Of a stretch of DNA of 64,000 nt, positions 31,548-39,789 are shown piece by piece (within the stretch, counting starts at the first letter, position 1; each line of letters starts with the position of its first letter). The notes under the pieces were generated by a model. The model made no database searches and was not told the origin of the DNA. It was given only the letters and a program-made list of their open reading frames with translations. Made by a program: the position numbers and the translations under genes. The DNA comes from Gemmobacter nectariphilus DSM 15620 (GTDB lineage: Bacteria; Pseudomonadota; Alphaproteobacteria; Rhodobacterales; Rhodobacteraceae), in contig NZ_KE386949.1 of assembly GCF_000429765.1 (NCBI RefSeq), positions 510,815 through 574,814 of the forward strand, in the 5' to 3' direction.

Positions 31548-32534
31548 TTACATCATCCCCGGCACCACCTGATCCGGCGGGCGGTGCCCATCGGCAAAGG
31601 TCTTGATGTTGAGGATCACCTTCTCGCCCATCTCGATCCGGCCCTCGATGGTGGCCGAGCCCATATGCGGCAGCAGCACCACGTTCGGCAGCTCGCGCAG
31701 CACGGGGTTGATCTCGGCGCCGTGTTCATAGACGTCCAGCCCTGCCCCGGCCAGCTCGCCCCCCTTCAGCGCGCGCACCAGCGCGTTTTCGTCGATCACC
31801 TCGCCGCGCGAGGTGTTCACGATCACCGCCGAGGGCTTCATCAGCTTCAGCCGCCGGGCATTGAGCAGATGGAAGGTCGAAGGCGTGTGCGGGCAGTTGA
31901 TCGACAGAACATCGACCCGCGCCAGCATCTGGTCCAGGCTTTCCCAGAATGTCGCCTCGACCTCGCCCTCGACCTCGGGGCGCAGGCGGCGGCGGTTGTG
32001 ATAATGGATCTGCATGCCAAAGGCGCGCGCGCGGCGGGCAACGGCCAGACCGATGCGGCCCATGCCCAGAATGCCCAGCCGTCGACCGCCCACGCGGTGC
32101 CCCAGATGCGCCATCGGCGACCAGCCTTGCCAGTTGCCGCCCATCATCTCGCTGATGCCTTCGGGAACCTTGCGCAAGACGCCCAGAATCAGCGCCATGG
32201 CCATGTCTGCAGTATCGTCCGACAGAACGCCCGGCGTGTTGGACACCAGAATCCCGCGCTGCCGCGCCGTCGCCACGTCGATATGATCGACCCCGGCGCC
32301 ATAGTTGGCGATCAGCCGCAGCCGATCGCCCGCCTGCGCCAGCAGATTGGCGTCGATCTGGTCGGTCACGCAGGGCACCAGCACATCGGCGGCGCGCATC
32401 GCGGCGGCCAGCTCGTCACGGCTCATCCGCGTGTCAGGGTCGCGCAGCGTCACGTCGAACAGTTCGGTCATCCGGGTCTCGACCGCCTCGGGCAACCGTC
32501 GCGTCACGACAACACTCAGCCTTTTCGCGGGCAT
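31548..32534 (-). CDS. D-2-hydroxyacid dehydrogenase, glyoxylate/hydroxypyruvate reductase type
   Basis: This 328-residue NAD(P)-dependent dehydrogenase contains LRLIANYGAGVDHIDV, the Rossmann motif RRLGILGMGRIGLAVARRA, INCPHTPSTFHLLNARRL, SAVIVNTSRGEVIDENAL (Arg) and NVVLLPHMGSATIEGR (His). The N-R-R-R-L after the second strand (HYHNRRRL) suggests NADPH use as in glyoxylate reductases. The start MPAKRLSVVVTRRLPE at 32534 is the family start. It is monocistronic by appearance, with divergent spacing to the SH3 gene. Confidence 0.92.
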   Translation of the reverse strand: MPAKRLSVVVTRRLPEAVETRMTELFDVTLRDPDTRMSRDELAAAMRAADVLVPCVTDQIDANLLAQAGDRLRLIANYGAGVDHIDVATARQRGILVSNTPGVLSDDTADMAMALILGVLRKVPEGISEMMGGNWQGWSPMAHLGHRVGGRRLGILGMGRIGLAVARRARAFGMQIHYHNRRRLRPEVEGEVEATFWESLDQMLARVDVLSINCPHTPSTFHLLNARRLKLMKPSAVIVNTSRGEVIDENALVRALKGGELAGAGLDVYEHGAEINPVLRELPNVVLLPHMGSATIEGRIEMGEKVILNIKTFADGHRPPDQVVPGMM

Positions 32535-32696
32535 GTGATACCTCCCTGCACTTCCAAATCGCCGCCTGTTTTGGCAAGGTGGCGCAAGCGCGCGCCGGGC
32601 ACAAGCACCCGCTCGCCCGCAACAGCAGCGACGCGGCAAAAAGACCGCGCGACCCAGCAAGCGGTGGCGCAAGACGCCGCAAGGACAGGCAAACAG

Positions 32697-33257
32697 ATGC
32701 GTCAGGCGATATTCGCGCTGGGATTGGCGGCCGCGACGCTGGCCCTGAGCGGCAGCGCACCAGCCCAGACCAGCGAGGGCGAAGAGACCTCCGGCGTCAC
32801 CCGCAGCGGGCAGAAGGACTGCCCGCCGGGCATCGGCTGCGTGACCCGCCGGCCGCTGCCGCGCTATGTCTCGGTCAAGGGCAGCGAGGCCCGCGCCCGC
32901 CGTGGCCCTGGCCAGGATCACCGCGTCGACTGGGTCTACAAGCGCCCCGGCCTGCCGCTGAAAGTGACCGCCGAATATGAAAACTGGCGCCGGGTCGAGG
33001 ATTCCGAAGGCGCGGGCGGCTGGATGCACTATGCGCTGCTGTCGCCCACGCGCACCGCGATCGTGACCCAGGACATGGCCGAGCTGCGCGCCTCGCCCGA
33101 GGCCGGGGCAACGGTCGTCGCGCGGGCGCAGAACGGTGTCATTGCCCGGCTGCTGGAATGCCAGCCCGACTGGTGCCGCGTTTCGGCCGATGGCACGCGC
33201 GGATGGATGCCCAAGTCCGCCATGTGGGGCGTCGAGCCGGGCGAGACCTTCGACTGA
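32697..33257 (+). CDS. Secreted bacterial SH3-domain protein
   Basis: This 186-residue protein has a cleavable signal peptide (MRQAIFALGLAAATLALSGS, then APAQT) and two SH3b-type repeats. One spans about RYVSVKGSEARARRGPGQDH to EGAGGWMHYALL, the other IVTQDMAELRASPEAG to GTRGWMPKSAMWGVEP. Such SH3 proteins are periplasmic and bind peptidoglycan or protein partners. The conserved W-x-x-V and G-W-[MI] positions are present. An AAGGACAGG site precedes the ATG at 32697. It is followed by the cation transporter after a G/C-rich 69-base spacer. Confidence 0.88.
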   Translation: MRQAIFALGLAAATLALSGSAPAQTSEGEETSGVTRSGQKDCPPGIGCVTRRPLPRYVSVKGSEARARRGPGQDHRVDWVYKRPGLPLKVTAEYENWRRVEDSEGAGGWMHYALLSPTRTAIVTQDMAELRASPEAGATVVARAQNGVIARLLECQPDWCRVSADGTRGWMPKSAMWGVEPGETFD

Positions 33258-33326
33258 CCCCGTCGGGGGGCCTTGCCCCCTGCGGGCCGAACTGGCATCA
33301 GGGCCGCCCACTTCGAGGCTTCCGTC

Positions 33327-34223
33327 ATGTCCGATTCCGATAGTCACCGCCTGAACCTGTCTGCGGCCCGCGCCTCGGTCGGCGTGGCCATTGCGCTGAT
33401 CGGGGTCAAGCTCTGGGCGTTCTGGGCAACGGGGGCCCTGTCGATTGCCGCCTCGCTGGCGGATTCGACCATGGATCTGTTCATGTCGGCCGGCGCCATG
33501 CTGGCCGTGCATTACGCAGCCCGCCCGCCAGATGACGACCACGCCTTCGGCCATACCTCGGCCGAGGATCTGAGCGCCTTTGTCCAGTCGCTGTTCCTGA
33601 TCGGGGCAGCGGTCGGGCTGGTCACTTCGGCTGTCACGCGATTGCTGGCCAGCACCCCGCCGCACCTGGCCAGCGAAGGCGCGGGCATCGTGGCCATGGT
33701 GATCTCGATGGCCTTCACGGCGGCCCTGGTGATCTGGCAGGGCTGGGTCGCACGGCGCACCGGAAACCGGGTGATCGCGGCGGACCGGCTGCATTATATT
33801 GCCGATCTTCTGCCGGCCGTCGGGTCAATCCTGGCGCTGGTCGCCTCGCATCTCTGGGGGCTGTGGCAGCTTGATGCGGTCGTCGCGCTGCTGGCGGCGG
33901 CCGTGCTGGCCCGCGGCGCCTGGTCGATCGGGCGCGGCGCCTGGGATGCGCTGATGGATCGCCGGGCCGACCCCGACATTCTGGACGGCATCGCCCGCAT
34001 TGCCGACAGCTGGCCCGGCGTGCGCGGCTGGCATGACCTCAAGACCCGCACCGCCGGCAGCCGGGTGTTTGTCCACCTGCATATCGAGCTGGATGGCGAC
34101 CAGCCCTTGCGCGAGGCCCATGACATCGGCGCCGCCCTGCGCCGCGCCATCATCGCGGCCTATCCGCAGGCGGATGTCATCATCCACAAGGATGTGGCCA
34201 GAAAGGCCCCCGCCGCACCCTGA
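33327..34223 (+). CDS. Cation diffusion facilitator transporter (FieF-like)
   Basis: This 298-residue inner-membrane metal/proton antiporter has six helices. LSIAASLADSTMDLFMSAGA carries the first intramembrane acidic site, PPDDDHAFGHTSAEDLSAF the H-x-x-x-D region, and HYIADLLPAVGSILALV the helix V His/Asp site (H-x-x-x-D pattern as H-Y-I-A-D). The C-terminal cytosolic domain (VRGWHDLKTRTAGS...VHLHIELD) is ferredoxin-like with histidines for metal sensing. The first site has D-x-x-x-D, typical of Zn/Fe/Cd/Mn FieF-type members. The start at 33327 matches the family. Confidence 0.9.
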   Translation: MSDSDSHRLNLSAARASVGVAIALIGVKLWAFWATGALSIAASLADSTMDLFMSAGAMLAVHYAARPPDDDHAFGHTSAEDLSAFVQSLFLIGAAVGLVTSAVTRLLASTPPHLASEGAGIVAMVISMAFTAALVIWQGWVARRTGNRVIAADRLHYIADLLPAVGSILALVASHLWGLWQLDAVVALLAAAVLARGAWSIGRGAWDALMDRRADPDILDGIARIADSWPGVRGWHDLKTRTAGSRVFVHLHIELDGDQPLREAHDIGAALRRAIIAAYPQADVIIHKDVARKAPAAP

Positions 34224-34358
34224 GCGAAAATTGCCCTCATCCGCGCATGGCCATCCGGATAGAGACGGCCGCCTGCCGAATGCGGCCTTGAGACAGGAAG
34301 AACAGCCTGGCCGCCGAGTCTTTCGGCACCTTCCCCAATGTGCGAATGGCCGGACCAG

Positions 34359-34378
34359 CCCGCCGGGTTGCCGGCGGG
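34359..34378 (-). terminator. Hairpin downstream of the glutamine-synthetase-like gene
   Basis: A perfect 8-bp stem (CCCGCCGG/CCGGCGGG) with loop GTTG lies 9 bases beyond the stop codon of the ligase gene on the minus strand. It probably marks the end of that operon. No T-run follows, so it may also act as a 3' stabiliser. Confidence 0.5.
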
Positions 34379-34387
34379 CCTGCTGGT

Positions 34388-35773
34388 TCAGACCGTGTGC
34401 AGATACAGATCGTAATCCACATCGGGGATGGTGCGGGCAACGCGCGCATGTTCGGCGGCCTTGATGGCACAGAAGGTGCGGTGCATTTCCTCGCCCAAGG
34501 CATGGCGCAGAAAGGCCGACCCTTCGGCCGCCCGGATCGCCTCGCGCCAGTCGCGGGGAATGCGGTCGGATCCGGGTGCATCATAGCCGTTGCCGGTGGT
34601 TTCGGGGCCAGGATCGACCTTGTGGGTCAGGCCGTGGCGGATGCCTGCCAGCACCGTGGCACCCACCAGATAGGGGTTCGCATCCACCCCCGCCGGGCGA
34701 TGTTCGATCCGCCGCGCGGCAATGTCGCCCACCGGGATTCGCAGCGCCACCGACCGGTTGTTGACACCCCAGGTCGGGCTGACCGGCGCATAGCTTTGCG
34801 AGGCAAAGCGGCGCCAGCTGTTCGCATGGGGGGCAAAGACCAGCATGGAGTCGGCCATCGTCTCGACCAGCCCACCCATCGCATGCAGGATCGTCGGCGA
34901 CCACTGGCCGGGGCGATCCTCGGCAAAGACGTTGCGCCCCTCGGGCGTCATCAGCGAGACGTGGAAATGCATCCCCGACCCGGCATATTGTTCCACCGGC
35001 TTGGCCATGAAGCAGGCCGTCACGCCGTGCCGCCGCGCCTGCATCCGCACGATCCGCTTGAGCCGCATCAGATCGTCCGCCGCCTCCAGCACATTGGTGC
35101 GGTAATGCAGCGTCAGTTCATACTGGCCGGGGGCATATTCGGAAATCATCGTCTCGGCCCGGATCCCGGCGATTTCAGCGGCCGCATAGATATCGGAAAA
35201 CAGCGGCTGCATTCCGTGCAGGTGATCGACCGAATAGACCTCTGTCTTGGACGAGGGGCGGCCATCGAGCACCGCGCGCGCCGGCTGGACCTTGCCGTTT
35301 GCATCGCGATCATTGGCCAGCAGGAAGAATTCCAGCTCGAACGCCCCTGCCGGGTGCAGGCCATCGGCCTCCATCTTGGCAAGGTTGCGGGCCAGCGCGT
35401 GGCGCGGGTCAGACCCCATGGGCAGGCCATCCAGCGTATACATCGACATGAACACCTCGGCCCGTGCCGGGTTGGTGCCATGCAGCCGTTTCAGCGTGCC
35501 AGGGATCGGCCAGGCGCGCAGATCGCCATCGCCCTGATCCCAGATCAGGCCGGTTTCGTGCACATCCTCGCCGCAGATATCGAGGCCCAGGATGGAAATC
35601 GGCAGATGCCGGCCGCCCCGGTAGAACGGCACCAGTTCGTGCCGCCGGATGATCTTGCCGCGCCCGATCCCGTTGGCATCGTGCAGCACGATGTCCACCG
35701 CCTCGATATCGGGATTGGCGGCCAGAAAGGCTTCGGCTTCGGCAACGGACGAACCAGAGGGGGAAGTGGTCAT
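34388..35773 (-). CDS. Glutamine-synthetase-like amide ligase (PuuA type)
   Basis: This 461-residue ATP-dependent ligase is of the GS fold. Seen are GAFELEFFLLANDRD (first metal-ligand Glu motif), SEYAPGQYELTLHYR, the H-F-H motif in GSGMHFHVSLMTPEG, NRSVALRIPVGD (Arg) and EHRPAGVDANPYLVGA. The sequence is of the GlnA-like branch that joins glutamate's gamma-carboxyl to amines (PuuA, gamma-glutamylputrescine synthetase) rather than housekeeping GlnA. It follows the aminotransferase after four bases. Two contexts are possible: polyamine catabolism, or modification chemistry with the repeat-protein operon upstream. Confidence 0.88.
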   Translation of the reverse strand: MTTSPSGSSVAEAEAFLAANPDIEAVDIVLHDANGIGRGKIIRRHELVPFYRGGRHLPISILGLDICGEDVHETGLIWDQGDGDLRAWPIPGTLKRLHGTNPARAEVFMSMYTLDGLPMGSDPRHALARNLAKMEADGLHPAGAFELEFFLLANDRDANGKVQPARAVLDGRPSSKTEVYSVDHLHGMQPLFSDIYAAAEIAGIRAETMISEYAPGQYELTLHYRTNVLEAADDLMRLKRIVRMQARRHGVTACFMAKPVEQYAGSGMHFHVSLMTPEGRNVFAEDRPGQWSPTILHAMGGLVETMADSMLVFAPHANSWRRFASQSYAPVSPTWGVNNRSVALRIPVGDIAARRIEHRPAGVDANPYLVGATVLAGIRHGLTHKVDPGPETTGNGYDAPGSDRIPRDWREAIRAAEGSAFLRHALGEEMHRTFCAIKAAEHARVARTIPDVDYDLYLHTV

Positions 35774-35777
35774 GGGA

Positions 35778-37148
35778 TCACGCAAACAGGTCTGAAAGGG
35801 TTTCGTCAAAGGCCGCGATCAGGCGGTCGATCTGCGCCTTTTTCGTGGCCGGGCTGACCAGCATCATGTTGTGGAACGGGGCGATCAGACAGCCCCGGTT
35901 GAGCAGCATGGTATGGATGACAGCCTCCAGCCGGGGCTGGTGGGCGGCCGCTGCCTCGGCCCCATTGGTCAGGGGGCCGGGGGCGCAGATGAATTCCACC
36001 CGCGCGCCAACCCGGACAACATGCCAGGGCGCCTTGTGCCGGGCGATCACGGCCGCCAGCCCCCGTTCCAGCCGCCGGGCGCCCTTTTCCATGCGGGCAT
36101 AGGCCTTGGGCGTCATCACATCGGACAGCGTGGCGCGCAGGCAGGCAAACTGCATCGGGTTGGCCGACAGCGTGGTGCCCATGCCGGAATGGCCCGGCGG
36201 GCGGGTTTCGTCATAGGCAGCCAGCCGCGCCGCCACATCGGGGCCAAGACCCCAGACCGCCGTGGGCATCCCGCCGGCCACGCATTTGCCGACCACGAAG
36301 ATATCGGGCGACAGGGAATGCACGCGGGTATAGCCGCCCAGACCGCTGGAAATCGTATGCGTCTCGTCGATGATCAGCAGCGCGCCATAGCGGCGGGTCA
36401 GGGTGCGCAACCCGTCATGGAACCCCGCGCGCGGCAGCACCATGCAGGAATTGGTCATCACCGGCTCGGTCAGAACGGCAGCGATCTGCCCGGTGGCCAA
36501 CGCGGCCTCGACCGCCGCGATATCGTTGAACTCGACCGAGACCGCGACGTCTGACAGATCCGTCACCTGCCCGACAAGGCCCGGGCGGTTGACGGTGCGC
36601 CCGTTGTCCAGCGCGACCATCGTGTCATCGACCGTGCCATGATAGCAGCCGTTGAACACCAGCACCTTGCGCCGCCCCGTCACAGCGCGCGCCACGCGCA
36701 GGGCAAAGCGGTTGGCGTCGGTCGCCGTGGTGGCGATCTGCCAGCGGAAATCCCCGAACCGCTCGGTCAGCAGGCGGCCGGCCTTCAGCGCATCCTCGGT
36801 CGGCAGCATATAGGTCAGGCCGCGCCGCGCCTGCTGGCGGATCGCCCTGGCGACCGGGGCGGGGGAATGGCCGAACATGCTGCCGGTATCGCCCAGACAG
36901 AAATCGTCGATGCCGAAGCCGTCCAGATCCTCCAGCCGCGCGCCCTTGGCACTGGCGACGACCAGCGGAAAGGGCATTGGCCAGTCCTTCATCCAGTGCA
37001 TCGGCACACCGCCCAGCCAGGGCGCCGCGCCGTCTGCCAGCGCCTTCTGGCTCAGGGGGCGGGCGGCTGCGAAGCGGCGCGCCTCACGCAGGGCAAGGCG
37101 TGCCAGCCGGTCAGCTGGCACGCCTGCGATCAGATCAGGATCGGACAT
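35778..37148 (-). CDS. Class III aminotransferase (GSA-aminomutase-like)
   Basis: This 456-residue PLP enzyme shows LGDTGSMFGHSPAPVARAI, NGCYHGTVDDTM, the cofactor Asp in LLIIDETHTISSGLGG and the Schiff-base lysine in IFVVGKCVAGGMPTAVWG. T-A-T-D-A-N-R-F-A-L-R-V-A-R corresponds to the family's phosphate-binding T-x-A-x-x-x-A-x-R-x-A-R. It resembles the glutamate-1-semialdehyde aminomutase/omega-aminotransferase branch. The start MSDPDLIAGVPADRLA is the first ATG after a 66-base gap from the EamA gene. It is followed by the GS-like ligase after four bases, a pairing often seen in polyamine or amino-sugar pathways. Confidence 0.88.
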   Translation of the reverse strand: MSDPDLIAGVPADRLARLALREARRFAAARPLSQKALADGAAPWLGGVPMHWMKDWPMPFPLVVASAKGARLEDLDGFGIDDFCLGDTGSMFGHSPAPVARAIRQQARRGLTYMLPTEDALKAGRLLTERFGDFRWQIATTATDANRFALRVARAVTGRRKVLVFNGCYHGTVDDTMVALDNGRTVNRPGLVGQVTDLSDVAVSVEFNDIAAVEAALATGQIAAVLTEPVMTNSCMVLPRAGFHDGLRTLTRRYGALLIIDETHTISSGLGGYTRVHSLSPDIFVVGKCVAGGMPTAVWGLGPDVAARLAAYDETRPPGHSGMGTTLSANPMQFACLRATLSDVMTPKAYARMEKGARRLERGLAAVIARHKAPWHVVRVGARVEFICAPGPLTNGAEAAAAHQPRLEAVIHTMLLNRGCLIAPFHNMMLVSPATKKAQIDRLIAAFDETLSDLFA

Positions 37149-37214
37149 GGGACCACCAAGGGTTTTCCCTGTCATATCGCTGCGGCAAGGGCGCGTCCAC
37201 ACCCTCGCCAGCGA

Positions 37215-38171
37215 TCATTCTGCCGGGATCAGGCGCGGCTCGGACGGAACCCCAGGGATCGAGACGGGGCGGCGCGCCGGAAGTTCCCCCCGGATGCGGG
37301 CCTGTTCCAGCACAAGGAAGCACCCGGCGCCGATGATGCAGGCGGCCCCGACAAGGGTGCCGGCCTCGGGCACCTCGCCAAAGGCGACGCGGCCGATCAC
37401 CACCATCCAGACGAATTGCAGGTTCATCAGCATCATGGCGACATGCGCCTTCAGCCGGGCCAGCGCGGGCACCATCAGCCAGCGGGCGGCAAAGACCGCG
37501 CTGGAATAGGCCGCGACCAGACCGACATCGGCCAGCGACATCGGCTGCCAGACAAAGGGCAGCGCGGCGCCCATCACGGCGACCATGGCGGCATGGGGCC
37601 AGAACACCTGCGCCAGCGTGTTGGGTTCGGACTTGGTCATGCGGCGCATCAGCACCAGCGACAGTGTGCCCGACCCGACCCCCAGCGCGGCAGCCAGATG
37701 CCCCCAGCCAATCCCGGCCAGACCTTGCGGGAACAGGAACAGGATGCCAAAGGCCCCCGCCCCAAGCGCCGCCCAGGCCGCAGGGGCCACGGTTTCGCCC
37801 AGCACGGGCCGCGACAGGATCGCCGCCAGCAGCGGCATCATGCCGATGAAGACAAAGACTTCGGCCAGCGGCAGGCGGGCAAAGGCGTGGTAATAGGACA
37901 CCACCGACACCAGAACCAGCGCCGAGCGCAAGGCAAGCATCCAGCCGTGCCGCGTCGCCAGCCTGCCCGTCGGCCCCAGCGACGGCGTTGCGCGGTTCAT
38001 CAGCAGGCTCATCCCCGCGACGACCAGACCGCAGAAGAAATACATCTGCGGCGGCGCAAAGCTGCCGGTCAGATGCTTGGTCAGACCATCGGCCGCAGCG
38101 GAAACCAGGGTGGTGGACATGACCAACCCCACCCCGACGACCACGGCAATATCCCAGTTTCGACGGCTCAT
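37215..38171 (-). CDS. EamA/DMT family transporter in the repeat-protein operon
   Basis: This 318-residue integral membrane protein has about ten helices, starting MSRRNWDIAVVVGVGLVMST and ending in a hydrophilic tail (RRPVSIPGVPSEPRLIPAE). A RPVLGETVAPAAW segment and the helix-rich halves identify EamA domains. Its ATG overlaps the stop of the upstream 356-residue protein (ATGA), tying the two functionally. It is the most plausible exporter for whatever this operon makes, though DMT proteins can also import metabolites. Confidence 0.87.
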   Translation of the reverse strand: MSRRNWDIAVVVGVGLVMSTTLVSAAADGLTKHLTGSFAPPQMYFFCGLVVAGMSLLMNRATPSLGPTGRLATRHGWMLALRSALVLVSVVSYYHAFARLPLAEVFVFIGMMPLLAAILSRPVLGETVAPAAWAALGAGAFGILFLFPQGLAGIGWGHLAAALGVGSGTLSLVLMRRMTKSEPNTLAQVFWPHAAMVAVMGAALPFVWQPMSLADVGLVAAYSSAVFAARWLMVPALARLKAHVAMMLMNLQFVWMVVIGRVAFGEVPEAGTLVGAACIIGAGCFLVLEQARIRGELPARRPVSIPGVPSEPRLIPAE

Positions 38172-39238
38172 GCGGCAATTCCTTTCCGGTCTACCCGTGC
38201 GAAGCGGGCAAAGAAGGGCTCGAAGGCGTGGGTAGAGGCAGCGGCGCGGTCAAGGATGTCCATCGCGGGCGGTGACAGGCGGGCTGCCAGGCGGCGGCGC
38301 ATCACCGACCAGTCCGGGCTGCGCGCGGCGTCCAGATCCAGGAGCACGGCCGACAGTTCATGCAGTGCCGACGGGCGGCGCGGCGCGGCAAAACCAAGCG
38401 CACCGGCAGGCAACAGCCCCGCCATCGGTTGGCCGCCGGCAACGCTGGCCGACCAGGCGGCCATCAGCCAGGCGTGATAGTCGTCACTGCCCGCAGCACC
38501 ATCCATCGGCCCGATGTAGAACTCTGCCAGATCGCCCGCGATCCCCTCTTCCCAAAGGGCCGGGGGCGTTGCGCCGCAATAGCGCAGGGCCATGCAGACC
38601 TCGGCCAGCAGGTCGGTGTTCTGTTCCAGCCAGGCGACCAGACCGGCAAATTCCAGGCTTTCGCGCAAGGTTTCGGCGCCTTCGAACGCATGGCAGCCAT
38701 AGTCGGACAGATAGAACGCGATATGTGTCAGTTCATAGGCTGCCTTCTTGTTCGGCAGCGCAAAGGTTGCGGAACGCCCGGCAAAGCGCATCAGGCGTTC
38801 GGTCAGCCCATCATCGGGCAAGTCCAGCCCGACACGGCGCGCGAACAACGCAGCCTCGGCCCGCTGAAGATCGGACAGTTCCGATTCCGGCAGACCATCC
38901 GCCACGGCCCGTGCGACCAGACCCGCTGCATCCAGCCCGTTCATCCCCAGCGCGCCAAGATCAAGCGCGATGGACAGCAGAAAGCGGTAATACTGCGGAA
39001 AGAACGCCAGCCGCGTCGGCAGATCGCGCGCCGTGGCGCCATGAGCACGGCCCAGCAGCTCGGGGTCGATCATCTGGCCGGTTGCGACCAGAAGGCGCAG
39101 GACCTCGGCGTTTTCCTTGAGCCAGCGCGCATCGCCCTGACCATGCCTGTGCAGCGCAAACAGATCGACAAGTCGTTCAGGCGCAGAACCCAGCGCACGG
39201 CGCCTGCGAAAATCGGGTAGTGTCAGGATGTTCGACAT
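38168..39238 (-). CDS. Helical protein of unknown function next to repeat protein
   Basis: I do not recognise this 356-residue protein with confidence. It is predicted to be almost all alpha-helical, without signal peptide or membrane segments, and rich in Leu and Ala. A conserved-looking block KKAAYELTHIAFYLSDYG contains His and Asp, followed by CHAFEGAETLRESLEF, and NTDLLAEVCMALRYCG. The E-L-T-H-x-x-F-Y-L-x-D-[YF]-G pattern recalls DUF6895-like helical-toroid proteins found beside peptide natural-product genes in actinobacteria. This is a memory-level resemblance only. It lies between the repeat-protein gene (104-base gap) and the EamA gene (ATGA overlap), so it may handle the repeat protein. 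Confidence 0.75.
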   Translation of the reverse strand: MSNILTLPDFRRRRALGSAPERLVDLFALHRHGQGDARWLKENAEVLRLLVATGQMIDPELLGRAHGATARDLPTRLAFFPQYYRFLLSIALDLGALGMNGLDAAGLVARAVADGLPESELSDLQRAEAALFARRVGLDLPDDGLTERLMRFAGRSATFALPNKKAAYELTHIAFYLSDYGCHAFEGAETLRESLEFAGLVAWLEQNTDLLAEVCMALRYCGATPPALWEEGIAGDLAEFYIGPMDGAAGSDDYHAWLMAAWSASVAGGQPMAGLLPAGALGFAAPRRPSALHELSAVLLDLDAARSPDWSVMRRRLAARLSPPAMDILDRAAASTHAFEPFFARFARVDRKGIAA

Positions 39239-39304
39239 GATCCCCCCAGGACCGTCGGCAGCACGGCAAGCCCTGCCGGCCAGGCAAGACGTGGATTGGG
39301 GCGC

Positions 39305-39324
39305 GGGCGGCTGGCAGGCCGCCC
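39305..39324 (-). promoter_or_regulatory. Stem-loop between repeat-protein gene and next operon gene
   Basis: A perfect 7-bp stem GGGCGGC/GCCGCCC with loop TGGCAG sits 18 bases after the repeat-protein stop. It has no T-tract, so partial termination or 3'-end protection is likely, giving more of the first gene than of the downstream ones. This layout is common where a small precursor is needed in excess over its enzymes. Confidence 0.45.
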
Positions 39325-39342
39325 ACGGCCCCGAACCTTCGC

Positions 39343-39753
39343 TCAGCGGTCCGAGGCGGACGAGAACATCTGCACAGCCTCGCCGCGGGCAAGATCATGC
39401 GCAGCAGGCGCGGACGCCGACGAGAACATCTCGACCGCGTTGCCCGTCTCGGTGCCAAAGGCCACCGGCGACGACGCCGACGAGAACATTTCCACCGCAT
39501 TGCCACCGGCCATGCCATGGCTGCGGGGCGCGGAGGCCGAGGAGAACATTTCCACTGCATTGCCGCCGGTCATGCCGAACGGAACCGGGGCCGAGGCCGA
39601 CGAGAACATTTCCACCGATTGCCCGGCAGCCATGTCGTGGCCCGCGGTGATCGAGGCGGACGAGAACATTTCGACCGCATCGCCCGCAAACATATCTGCC
39701 CCAGCCGAAACCGAAACAGCCGAATACTCTTTGATTTTCAGATTGTTGAACAC
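39343..39753 (-). CDS. Tandem-repeat protein with VEMFSSAS core, possible peptide precursor
   Basis: The function is unknown. The 136-residue protein consists of exact 20-residue units: residues 21-40, 41-60, 61-80, 81-100, 101-120 and 121-136 each carry G-x-A/S-V-E-M-F-S-S-A-S (VQMFSSAS in the last). Residues 7-20 (IKEYSAVSVSAGAD) are a decayed copy in the same register. Between cores the sequence varies (ITAGHD, APVPFG, APRSHG, SPVAFG). There is no Cys, signal peptide or membrane helix. The start is GTG at 39753 with GGGGG (39760-39764) six bases upstream. The gene leads an operon with an unknown protein, an exporter, an aminotransferase and a GS-like ligase. A beta-solenoid structural protein is the main alternative to a multi-core precursor. 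Confidence 0.8.
   Translation of the reverse strand: MFNNLKIKEYSAVSVSAGADMFAGDAVEMFSSASITAGHDMAAGQSVEMFSSASAPVPFGMTGGNAVEMFSSASAPRSHGMAGGNAVEMFSSASSPVAFGTETGNAVEMFSSASAPAAHDLARGEAVQMFSSASDR
39346..39693 (-). repeat. Six 60-bp in-frame tandem repeats
   Basis: A sequence reading GAGAACAT on the plus strand recurs every 60 bases from about 39363 to 39669, encoding E/Q-M-F-S-S. The copies differ by synonymous changes in the conserved core (GTC/GTG, GAG/GAA, TCG/TCC), while the spacer codons change amino acids. This pattern indicates selection on the peptide core and not a recent DNA duplication. Confidence 0.9.
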
Positions 39754-39789
39754 TTGATTCCCCCAGTGTGTGGTAGTGGCAGCAAGCAA

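Noticed and set aside
33265-33280. GGGGG/CCCCC hairpin after the SH3 gene as an eighth copy of the intergenic element
   Set aside because: The AAATATCC-type core and flank are missing. It is only a short G/C inverted repeat.
39346-39693. Regular 60-bp repeats taken as a CRISPR array
   Set aside because: The units are contiguous without unique spacers of CRISPR type, stay in one reading frame, and vary by synonymous codons; no cas genes are near.
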